Shown: positions 1-7,612 of the stretch, piece by piece
Position numbering within the stretch: the stretch's first letter is position 1
Layout: each line of letters opens with the position of its first letter
Assembly (NCBI RefSeq): GCF_011762045.1
Contig: NZ_JAASQS010000007.1
Coordinates: forward strand, 186,001-250,000
Length of the DNA: 64,000 nt
Direction: 5' to 3'
Source of the DNA: Rhizomicrobium electricum
GTDB taxonomy: Bacteria > Pseudomonadota > Alphaproteobacteria > Micropepsales > Micropepsaceae
Notes under the pieces: model-generated
The model's input: the letters and a program-made list of their open reading frames with translations, nothing else
What the model was told of the DNA's origin: nothing
The model's database searches: none
Made by a program: the position numbers and the translations under genes

Positions 1-636
1 CTGATGCGGGGCGCCTTGCATGAGGTATTTGCGAGCCCGTCGCATGAGGCGTCGGCCGCGGGGTTCGTGGCGGGGCTTTGCGGGCGTCTGGGCGGGCCGC
101 TCCTTTGGATCCGCCAGGATTATGCCGGTCTCGAATGCGGCGAGCTGACCGCCACCGGGCTGTTCGAATTGGGTCTCGATCCCGCCCGGCTCCTTTTATT
201 GCGGGTACCGGATGCGGCGGATGCTCTCAAAGCGGCGTCCGATGCGCTCACATGCGCCGCTCTCGGGGCGGTGGTGATCGAAGTGATGGGATCGCCCAAG
301 CAGCTCGATCTGGTTGCCTATCGGCGGCTGGCGCTGGCGGCGGGTGAGAGTGGGGTGACGGCCGTTTTGCTGCGCCAGGCCGCGACTTCGTCCGGCATCG
401 GTGGTGCCGAAACCCGCTGGCTGGTCCGCGCCGCATCGTCGGAAGACGACATCAATTGGGGCCAGCCGGCCTTCGATGTGGATTTGCAGCGGAACCGGCA
501 TGGGCCGGCGGGGCATTGGGTCATCCAGTGGAGTTGTGACGATGGTGTCTTCCGCCCGACGGATCGCGGCGCTGTGGTTTCCGCGCCTTCCGACCGACCG
601 TTTGCGGCGCCGGTGGCTGAGGCATCCGCCGCCTGA
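1..636 (+). CDS. imuA: ImuA-like SOS mutagenesis protein (5' end outside window)
   Basis: ImuA is a RecA-like accessory protein of the damage-inducible ImuA-ImuB-DnaE2 translesion mutasome. About 211 codons are visible, reading from base 1 into an ATG at 4. The family is normally longer and starts upstream of the LHEVFA stretch, so I treat the gene as cut by the window edge. The visible part carries the degenerate RecA-like core (GPLLWIRQD, ALGAVVIEVMG) typical of ImuA. It overlaps the start of imuB by about 95 bp and is followed by imuB and dnaE2, which is the main support for the name. Any LexA-controlled promoter would lie upstream of the window. Confidence 0.8.
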   Translation: MMRGALHEVFASPSHEASAAGFVAGLCGRLGGPLLWIRQDYAGLECGELTATGLFELGLDPARLLLLRVPDAADALKAASDALTCAALGAVVIEVMGSPKQLDLVAYRRLALAAGESGVTAVLLRQAATSSGIGGAETRWLVRAASSEDDINWGQPAFDVDLQRNRHGPAGHWVIQWSCDDGVFRPTDRGAVVSAPSDRPFAAPVAEASAA

Positions 637-2050
637 TTGGGGGCTGCCTCTCGTCATCGTCGCCAAACAAGACAACGCGATGCGGCTCACCGCGGTGGAC
701 CGCAGGGCGGCGGACCTCGGGCTTGCTCCGGGGATGGCGCTTGCCAGCGCACGGGCCATGGTGCCTGCCGTGAAGGTGATGGCGGCCAATGCGCCGGCGG
801 ATCTGCGGCTCTTGGAAAAGATCGCCGACTGGTGCGACAGCTTCACCCCGCTGGTGGCGCTCGATGCGCCCTGCGGTCTTTTGCTCGACGTCACCGGTGC
901 ATCCCACCTGTTCGATGGTGAACAGGCGATGCTGGACCGGTTGCGTCGGGCTCTGAAGAAGCAGGGCTTTGCCGTCGCTGGGGCGCTCGCCGGAACCGCA
1001 TTGGCAGCGCGGGCCTTGGCCCGGTATCGCGATGGGACGGTAGTGCCGCCGGGCCGGGACAGCGAAGCCGTATCCACGTTACCGGTCGAAGCGCTGGACC
1101 TCGATCCCGTCACCGTTCACGCCTTCCGCCGTGCCGGTTTGAAGACCGTGGGGCAGGTGGCCGGCCGCCGCCGTGCCGAACTCACGGCCCGGTTCGGCTC
1201 CGGCATGGTGTTCGCGCTCGATACCGCTCTCGGCCGTGCCGACCTGCCGATCTCGCCGCGTCTGCCGCTGCCCGATTACCGCGCCGAACGCCGCTTTGCC
1301 GAGCCGGTCACGGACGAAAAGACGATGCTCGCCACGTTGAATCTGCTGGCGGGCCGGCTGGGGAAAAATCTCGAGGAACGCGGTGAAGGCGCTCGCGCCT
1401 TGCAGGCGGTGTTTTTCCGCGCCGACGGCAGCATCCGCCGGTTGGCTGTCCAGACCGGTGCGCCCACCCGCGAACCGGCGCTGATCGAACGACTGTTCCG
1501 GGAAAAGCTGGATGCGTTGGCCGATCCGCTCGATCCCGGTTTCGGCTTCGACCTCATCCGCCTGGAAGCGGATCGCACCGAACCGTGCCGGGACGAAGCC
1601 GCCGCGCTCGGCAGTGAGACGGTGCCGCAAAAGGAAATCCGCGCCCTGGTGGATCGCCTGACGGCCCGCTTCGGGGCTCATCGGGTGCTGTCGTTCGAAC
1701 CGCGGGATACCCATATTCCCGAGAACGCGTTCGCTGCGGTTCCGGCGCAATATGCGAGGGCGGGCCGGCTCGGCTGGGAGAAGATGCGATCTGCCGGCGA
1801 AGCGCCGTGCCGGCCATTACGGCTTCTGGCGCCCGAGCCGGTCAGTCTGATCGGCGGCGAAGCCTTCCGCTGGCGCCATGTCACCCACAGGATCCGCAAA
1901 CTCGAAGGCCCCGAGCGCATCGCCATGGAATGGTGGCGCGATGCGGCTCCGGATCGCGATTATTACCGCGCCGAAGACGAGAATGGCCGTCGCTTCTGGC
2001 TTTATCGCGAGCAGGGTTTGCACTGGTTCCTGCATGGAGTGTTCGCATGA
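542..2050 (+). CDS. imuB: ImuB, inactive Y-family polymerase homologue of the DnaE2 mutasome
   Basis: ImuB is a Y-family polymerase-like protein that is thought to lack catalysis and to bridge the beta clamp to DnaE2 during mutagenic lesion bypass. The reading frame is open from 401, but I place the start at ATG 542. The protein then begins MVSSARRIAALWFPRLPTDR, the usual ImuB N terminus, and a GGAG lies 8 bases upstream. That gives 502 residues, close to family length. The fingers/palm region (about residues 1-200) and the little-finger region (about 230-350) are recognisable, followed by the ImuB C-terminal tail. It overlaps imuA at its 5' end and shares an ATGA overlap with dnaE2, so the three genes are translationally coupled. 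Confidence 0.93.
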   Translation: MVSSARRIAALWFPRLPTDRLRRRWLRHPPPDWGLPLVIVAKQDNAMRLTAVDRRAADLGLAPGMALASARAMVPAVKVMAANAPADLRLLEKIADWCDSFTPLVALDAPCGLLLDVTGASHLFDGEQAMLDRLRRALKKQGFAVAGALAGTALAARALARYRDGTVVPPGRDSEAVSTLPVEALDLDPVTVHAFRRAGLKTVGQVAGRRRAELTARFGSGMVFALDTALGRADLPISPRLPLPDYRAERRFAEPVTDEKTMLATLNLLAGRLGKNLEERGEGARALQAVFFRADGSIRRLAVQTGAPTREPALIERLFREKLDALADPLDPGFGFDLIRLEADRTEPCRDEAAALGSETVPQKEIRALVDRLTARFGAHRVLSFEPRDTHIPENAFAAVPAQYARAGRLGWEKMRSAGEAPCRPLRLLAPEPVSLIGGEAFRWRHVTHRIRKLEGPERIAMEWWRDAAPDRDYYRAEDENGRRFWLYREQGLHWFLHGVFA

Positions 2051-5000
2051 CCGGAGCGTTTTCCCGAAAAGTGGGTAGCGGTTTTCGGCCGGAAAACGCG
2101 ACCACCAGATATGCGGAAATCGCTGCGGCGACGAATTTCTCTTTTCTGCATGGGGCATCGCATCCCAAGGAGGTGATCGCGGCGGCGACGCTTCTCGGTT
2201 ATGCCGCGATCGGGATCGCCGACCGTAATTCGCTCGCCGGGGTGGTACGGGCCTATGCTGCCTGGGAGCAGATTGAAGGCGACAAGCCGAAGCTTCTGGT
2301 CGGCGCCCGCTTGGTGTTCGCCGACGGCACGCCGGATATTCTGGCGTATCCTTCCGACCGCGCCGCTTATGGCCGGCTCTGCCGGCTGTTGAGCCAGGGC
2401 AAACTGCGTGCCCCCAAAGGCGATTGCATTCTGACGCTGAAAGACCTGCAGGAATGGCAGGGTGGGATGCTTCTCACGGTCATGGCCCCGCGGCCGGGCC
2501 GCCGCAGCGAGCCCGTCTCTTTCAAACCTGCCTGGAACACCGAGACCGACGCGGTTCTTCCGGCTCCCGTTGCAACGGACGAGGCCGCCATCCGAGACCT
2601 GTTGGCGATGCTCGCGGACATGGCGCCGGGGCGGGTCTGGCTCGGTGTCTCGATGCCGCTTCATGGCGATGACTTTCGCCGGTTGCGCCGCTGGCAGACT
2701 GTGGCGCAGGACGCTGGCGTGCCGCTGATTGCCACCAACGATGCTCTTTATCACGCGCCCGACCGCCACCCTTTGCAGGATGTGATCACTTGCATTCGCG
2801 AGCATGTGACGCTGGATACGGCAGGACGCCTTCTCGAAGCCAATGCCGAACGGCATCTGAAAGACCCGGAAGAAATGGCGGAGTTGTTTGCCGCCGCGCC
2901 CGAGGCCGTGGCCGAAACGCTCCGCTTTGCCGATCGCGTCGGCTTCACGCTCGATCAGATCAAGTACAATTATCCCGCCGATCCGGTCCCGGCCGGCAAG
3001 ACGGCGCAGCAGCATCTGGAAGATCTCACCTGGGCCGGTGCGCACGCGCATTACCACGGCAACATTCCGGATAAGGTGCGGGCGGTCCTCGAAAAAGAAC
3101 TGCATCTTATCGGCAAGATGCAGATCGCGCCGTATTTCCTGACGGTCTATGACATCGTCAGTTTTGCCAAAAGCGAAGATATTCTTTGTCAGGGGCGTGG
3201 CTCTGCCGCCAATTCCGCCGTCTGTTTCGTGCTCGGCATTACTGCCGTCGATCCCACCGAGGTCGATCTGTTGTTCGAACGCTTTGTTTCGGAGGAGCGC
3301 AAGGAACCGCCCGACATCGATGTCGATTTCGAACACGAACGCCGGGAAGAGGTGATCCAGAACGTTTACGACCGTTACGGCCGTCATCGCGCGGCATTGA
3401 CGGGCACCGTCATCTGCTATCGCCCGCGCAGTGCAATCCGCGAAGTCGGCAAGGTCTTTGGGCTCACGGAAGACGTCACCACCGCGCTGGCCTCCGGTGT
3501 CTGGGGCAGTTGGGGCTCCCGCCTCAAAGACAGCGAGGTGCGGCAGGGACTGCTCGATCCGCAAAACTTGGTCATCGCCCAAGCGGTCCGGCTCGCCAAT
3601 GTCCTGATCGGATTTCCGCGTCATCTGTCTCAGCACGTCGGCGGCTTCGTGCTGACGGAGGATCGTCTCGACGAAATCGTGCCGGTCGGTCCTGCCACCA
3701 TGAAGGACCGCTGGTTCATCGAATGGGACAAAGACGATCTCGATACCTTGCGGATGATGAAGGTCGACGTTCTCGCGCTCGGCATGCTGACCTGCATCCG
3801 CAAGGCGTTCGATCTCATCCGGGTGCACGAGCGAAAGCCATACAGGCTCGCCACCATTCCGCGCGAGGACCCGGCCGTCTACGCGATGCTGCAAAACGCC
3901 GATGCCATCGGTGTGTTCCAGGTGGAAAGCCGGGCGCAGATGAACATGCTGCCGCGGCTGAGGCCGAAGAAATTCTACGACCTCGTCATCGAGGTGGCGA
4001 TCGTCCGCCCCGGCCCGATCCAGGGCGACATGGTTCATCCCTACCTCAGACGGCGCAATCACCAGGAGGACGTCACTTATCCCTCGCCATCTCCCGAGCA
4101 CGGCCCGCCCGATGAACTCCATCAGGTTCTCAGCAAGACGATGGGTGTGCCGCTGTTTCAGGAGCAGGCGATGAAGCTTGCCATCGTCGCCGCCAAGTTC
4201 TCGGCCGAAGAAGCCAACGGCTTGCGGCGGGCCATGGCGACCTTCCGCAATGTCGGCACCATCGACACCTTCAAAGCCAAATTTGTCGGCCGCATGGTCG
4301 AGCGCGGTTACGACCCCGACTATGCCGAACGCTGCTTCCGCCAGATCGAAGGGTTCGGGTCCTACGGCTTTCCCGAAAGCCATGCCGCCAGCTTTGCCCA
4401 CCTTGTCTATGTGTCGGCCTACATCAAGAAGCATCATCCCGCCGCGTTCTGCTGCGCATTGCTCAATTCACAGCCGATGGGCTTCTACGCTCCGGCCGAG
4501 ATCGTGCGGGATGCCCGCGAGCATGGGGTGGAGGTCCGCCCCATCGACGTGAATTTTTCCGAATGGGACAACATCCTCGAGCCGGGGCCGGACGGCCCGG
4601 CGGTCCGGCTTGGCCTGCGGCAGGTCGAAGGTTTTCGTCAAGATTGGGCCGGAACGCTGGTCTCGCGCCGCGGCAATGGCTATCGGGCGGTCGAAAGCTT
4701 GGCCAAACGGACCGATTTGCCGCGGCGAGCTTTGATTATCCTGGCCGAGGCCGATTCCTTCCAGTCGATCGCCATCGACCGCCGCGAAATCCTCTGGGCG
4801 GTCCGCCGGATCGCCGACCCCGCCGGCCTGCCGTTATTCGATGCCCAATACGTAGATATCCAGGAACCCGAAGAGATCGCGCCCCTGCCGGTCATGCCGC
4901 AGTCGGAGCATGTCCTGGCCGATTACCAGATGTTGCGGCTGTCACTGCGCGCCCACCTGATGCAATTCCTGCGCGATGTATTCCGCGGCGAAGGCGTGAA

Positions 5001-5397
5001 GAGCTGTGCCGAGATCGCTGCGGGCCGGGACGGGGAGGCGGTTTCGGTCGCCGGTATCGTCCTAGTCCGCCAGATGCCGGGCGAGGCGGGCGTTGTCTTC
5101 ATTACCCTGAGCGATGAGACCGGTATCGCCAACGTCGTGGTATGGCCGCGGCTGGTCGAGACGTTCCGGCGCGAGATCATGGGCGCCCGCCTCCTGCTCG
5201 TGCAGGGCCGGATCCAGCGCAGCCCTGAGAATGTGATCCATCTTGTCGCAGAACGTGTGATAGACCGTAGCACCGAGCTGGAGCGCCTCTCCGAGGATTC
5301 GGCCGAGGCTCCCCCGTTCCGCTCCCAGGCGGCGGTGCACTTGCACCGGCATCCGCGCAACGTGCGTATTGTGCCGAAATCGCGCGATTTCCATTAA
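2047..5397 (+). CDS. dnaE2: Error-prone DNA polymerase DnaE2
   Basis: This is the catalytic C-family alpha subunit for SOS-induced translesion synthesis, working with ImuA/ImuB and the beta clamp. It is 1116 residues. The N-terminal PHP domain starts around residue 24 (YAEIAAATNFSFLHGASHP), the polymerase palm motif is seen at PPDIDVDFEHERR, and helix-hairpin-helix and OB-fold regions occupy the C terminus. The start is ATG 2047 in an ATGA overlap with imuB; no other in-frame ATG precedes the PHP domain. The first roughly 20 residues are unlike other DnaE2 proteins because they are encoded by a palindromic repeat (see 2056-2099). A 16-bp palindrome, GAAATCGCGCGATTTC at 5376-5391, lies just before the stop. 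Confidence 0.96.
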   Translation: MTGAFSRKVGSGFRPENATTRYAEIAAATNFSFLHGASHPKEVIAAATLLGYAAIGIADRNSLAGVVRAYAAWEQIEGDKPKLLVGARLVFADGTPDILAYPSDRAAYGRLCRLLSQGKLRAPKGDCILTLKDLQEWQGGMLLTVMAPRPGRRSEPVSFKPAWNTETDAVLPAPVATDEAAIRDLLAMLADMAPGRVWLGVSMPLHGDDFRRLRRWQTVAQDAGVPLIATNDALYHAPDRHPLQDVITCIREHVTLDTAGRLLEANAERHLKDPEEMAELFAAAPEAVAETLRFADRVGFTLDQIKYNYPADPVPAGKTAQQHLEDLTWAGAHAHYHGNIPDKVRAVLEKELHLIGKMQIAPYFLTVYDIVSFAKSEDILCQGRGSAANSAVCFVLGITAVDPTEVDLLFERFVSEERKEPPDIDVDFEHERREEVIQNVYDRYGRHRAALTGTVICYRPRSAIREVGKVFGLTEDVTTALASGVWGSWGSRLKDSEVRQGLLDPQNLVIAQAVRLANVLIGFPRHLSQHVGGFVLTEDRLDEIVPVGPATMKDRWFIEWDKDDLDTLRMMKVDVLALGMLTCIRKAFDLIRVHERKPYRLATIPREDPAVYAMLQNADAIGVFQVESRAQMNMLPRLRPKKFYDLVIEVAIVRPGPIQGDMVHPYLRRRNHQEDVTYPSPSPEHGPPDELHQVLSKTMGVPLFQEQAMKLAIVAAKFSAEEANGLRRAMATFRNVGTIDTFKAKFVGRMVERGYDPDYAERCFRQIEGFGSYGFPESHAASFAHLVYVSAYIKKHHPAAFCCALLNSQPMGFYAPAEIVRDAREHGVEVRPIDVNFSEWDNILEPGPDGPAVRLGLRQVEGFRQDWAGTLVSRRGNGYRAVESLAKRTDLPRRALIILAEADSFQSIAIDRREILWAVRRIADPAGLPLFDAQYVDIQEPEEIAPLPVMPQSEHVLADYQMLRLSLRAHLMQFLRDVFRGEGVKSCAEIAAGRDGEAVSVAGIVLVRQMPGEAGVVFITLSDETGIANVVVWPRLVETFRREIMGARLLLVQGRIQRSPENVIHLVAERVIDRSTELERLSEDSAEAPPFRSQAAVHLHRHPRNVRIVPKSRDFH
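2056..2099. repeat. Palindromic repeat inserted in-frame at the 5' end of dnaE2
   Basis: There are nested inverted repeats: outer arms GCGTTTTCC (2056-2064) and GGAAAACGC (2091-2099), inner arms CGAAAA (2065-2070) and TTTTCG (2082-2087). The central part CGAAAAGTGGGTAGCGG plus TTTTCGG recurs at 60879-60902 with 3 differences in 24 bases. From memory, similar GAAAAGTGGG...CCGGTTTTCGG palindromes are common dispersed intergenic repeats in several alphaproteobacterial genomes. This copy is translated as part of DnaE2. Confidence 0.75.
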
Positions 5398-5409
5398 ATG
5401 TGCCATCAA

Positions 5410-5427
5410 AATGTCGAATTTGACATT
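5410..5427. promoter_or_regulatory. Inverted repeat AATGTC-N6-GACATT, possible Crp/Fnr-type operator
   Basis: Perfect 6-bp arms (AATGTC 5410-5415, GACATT 5422-5427) around GAATTT lie in the 203-bp gap between dnaE2 and the first hydrogenase gene. The inner TGTCG-N4-TGACA layout resembles a Crp/Fnr-family half-site pair. Its centre would be about 71 bases upstream of the start site implied by the candidate promoter at 5455-5483. Assignment to any regulator is inference. Confidence 0.35.
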
Positions 5428-5454
5428 CCGCAAAAGAAGGGCTGTTTGTCGCGA

Positions 5455-5483
5455 TTGGCCGAATCCGGGCAATTCCCTATGTA
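5455..5483 (+). promoter_or_regulatory. Candidate sigma70-type promoter for the first hydrogenase operon
   Basis: A -35-like TTGGCC (5455-5460) and a -10-like TATGTA (5478-5483) are separated by 17 bases, upstream of the gene at 5601. The same -10 and spacing appear before the RND operon (17549-17577). Called by eye only. Confidence 0.35.
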
Positions 5484-5600
5484 TCCGGCCGCGCTCCAAC
5501 GCTAAGCAGCAGCCGTTAAAAAGAGAGGCCCACCGGTGCGGGCACCCGGGTTCGCGTCCGGCGAGAGGTCTCCTGCCTTTCACGAGCAGGGAACTGAAAT

Positions 5601-7598
5601 ATGGCACATATCGTCTACGGCGTCTGGAACGGAGCCGTTCACGACTACCGCGATCCGAGCAAGCCCAATCCTGAGAACGCCGTTGCCCTTCGCGGCCTCG
5701 ACGTCTTCAACGAGGGCAACCCGATCAGGGCCTTCGTCGGTGATCGCGGCTTCTTCGTCCTCGACAAGGGCGTAAGCCTCATCGACACCTTCTGGCGCTA
5801 CATGGACAAGGCCGCCGAGCAATCGTGCGGCAAGTGTACGCCGTGCCGGATGGGCACCGTCCTGGTCCGCGATGCGCTCAACGATCTGCGTCAAGGCAAG
5901 CAGTCGGCGCTCGATCTCGACGACATCACCGCGCTGGCGCGCCAGATGACCGACACCTCGCTGTGCGGTCTCGGCATGACCTGCGGCCGTGCGCTGCTCG
6001 ATGCGCTCGAGAACTTCCGCGACGAGTTCGAAGCGGAAATCGAAGAAGGCAAGCAGCCCGAGCAGGAAGGCATGATCTACGTGACCGCCCCCTGTATCGA
6101 GGCCTGCCCGTCCAAGATCAACGTGCCGCAGTACATCGATTACATCCGCGACGGCAAACCCTCGCACTCCCTCGGCGTGATCCTGCAGAAATACCCGATG
6201 GCCGCCACGTGCGGCCGCGTCTGCGTGCGGTTCTGCGAAATGGCTTGCCGCCGCAACCTCGTCGACGAAGCCGTCGGCATCAAAACCCTGAAGCGCTACG
6301 TCGCCGACTACCAGAACCAGACCGGCGCGCTGACCTTCTCCAAGAGCATGATCAGCGAGCCGCTGCCGCCGTCGATGCGCGTAGCGGTCGTCGGTGCCGG
6401 CCCGGCCGGCGTTTCCTGCGCCTACCACCTCTTGCTGCATGGGTATCACGTCGATATCTACGAAGCTCAGGAACAAGCTGGCGGCATGGCTGCCATCGGC
6501 ATCCCGAGCTATCGCCTGCCGAAAGACGTGCTGCAGTCCGAAATGGACATCATCACCCAGCTCGGCGGCCGCTTCCTGTTCAACCAGAAGCTCGGTCGCG
6601 ACTATTCGGTCAACGACCTGTTCGGCAAAGGCTACCGCGCGGTGTTCCTCGGCCTCGGCTGCCAGGAAGGCACCAAGATGGGTGTCGCCAACGAAGACAC
6701 CAGCCTGGTCGGCTACGAATCCGGCATCGGTTTCCTGCTCAAGGTCCATGACCATGTCGCAGGCACCAAGCCGGTCAAGCTCGATGGCGATGTGGTCGTC
6801 GTCGGTGGCGGCAACGTGGCGATGGACTGCGTCCGGTCGGCGATCCGCATGGGCGCCCGCACGGTGCACTTGGTCTACCGCCGTACCCGCGAGGATATGC
6901 CGGCCGACAAGGAAGAAATCACGGCGGCGGAAGCCGAAGGCATCGTGATGCACTTCCTGACCAACCCGACCGAGATCATTTCGAAGGACGGCAAGGTCGT
7001 CGGCGTCAAGCTGGTGCACATGCGCCAGACCGAAAAGGACGCGCGCGGCCGCCGCAATGTCGAACCGATCCCCGGTTCCGAGCGTGAATTGCACTGCACG
7101 ACGATCATCGCGGCCATCGGTCAGCAGGTTCAGTCGGGCGCCATCACCGAACCCGACGGCGTCAAGCTCAACAAGTGGAAGACCATCGAGGTCAACAAGG
7201 CGACGCTGGAAACCTCGCGCGAAGGCGTGTTTGCCGGCGGCGATGCCGAGACCGGTCCCGCCACGCTGATCCATGCCATGGCGGCCGGCCTCAAGGCGGC
7301 GCGCGCCATCGACGACTGGGTGCGGCTCGGCGAAGTGCGGTTCTTCCCGCGTTCGCGCATGCGTCAGATCCTGCGCGAGAACAAGCTGCTCGCTTCCGAT
7401 GTGGCCGAAATCCCGGTCAAGTCGGAATACCGCGTCCATCACCCCGAGCTCGATCCCAACATCCGCCGTCAGATGTTCGAGGAAGTCGAGCGGCCGATCA
7501 GCCAGGAGGCGGCCTATCACGAGGCCAAGCGTTGCCTCAGGTGCTATCGCGTCTATTCGGTCATCACGGCTCAGGCCGTGCCTGAATCCCACAATTAA
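5601..7598 (+). CDS. Hydrogenase-linked NuoF iron-sulfur domain / GltD-type flavin oxidoreductase fusion
   Basis: This is probably the NAD(P)H-oxidising partner of the adjacent [FeFe] hydrogenase. The 665 residues contain, in order: a NuoF C-terminal 4Fe-4S domain (about 40-150; SCGKCTPCRMG with a later SLCGLGMTCG) without the FMN/NADH fold of NuoF; a GltD-type N-terminal double-cluster domain (about 160-230; CIEACPSKINVPQY, CGRVCVRFCEMACRRN); then the GltD FAD and NAD(P) Rossmann folds (VVGAGPAG near 265; VVGGGNVAMD near 400). The C terminus ends with a further CLRC pair. The gene has a GGGA ribosome site and lies 14 bp before hydA1, whose ribosome site overlaps this stop codon. The pairing matches the class that HydDB calls glutamate-synthase-linked group A2. 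No glutamate synthase large subunit is in the window, so a role in glutamate synthesis is not supported here. Confidence 0.82.
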   Translation: MAHIVYGVWNGAVHDYRDPSKPNPENAVALRGLDVFNEGNPIRAFVGDRGFFVLDKGVSLIDTFWRYMDKAAEQSCGKCTPCRMGTVLVRDALNDLRQGKQSALDLDDITALARQMTDTSLCGLGMTCGRALLDALENFRDEFEAEIEEGKQPEQEGMIYVTAPCIEACPSKINVPQYIDYIRDGKPSHSLGVILQKYPMAATCGRVCVRFCEMACRRNLVDEAVGIKTLKRYVADYQNQTGALTFSKSMISEPLPPSMRVAVVGAGPAGVSCAYHLLLHGYHVDIYEAQEQAGGMAAIGIPSYRLPKDVLQSEMDIITQLGGRFLFNQKLGRDYSVNDLFGKGYRAVFLGLGCQEGTKMGVANEDTSLVGYESGIGFLLKVHDHVAGTKPVKLDGDVVVVGGGNVAMDCVRSAIRMGARTVHLVYRRTREDMPADKEEITAAEAEGIVMHFLTNPTEIISKDGKVVGVKLVHMRQTEKDARGRRNVEPIPGSERELHCTTIIAAIGQQVQSGAITEPDGVKLNKWKTIEVNKATLETSREGVFAGGDAETGPATLIHAMAAGLKAARAIDDWVRLGEVRFFPRSRMRQILRENKLLASDVAEIPVKSEYRVHHPELDPNIRRQMFEEVERPISQEAAYHEAKRCLRCYRVYSVITAQAVPESHN

Positions 7599-7612
7599 GG
7601 AGCGCCCCCAAC

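Noticed and set aside
2002-4437. 811-codon open frame on the minus strand opposite dnaE2
   Set aside because: Codon-phase shadow of a well-supported gene in GC-rich DNA; its translation shows no domain and no ribosome site.
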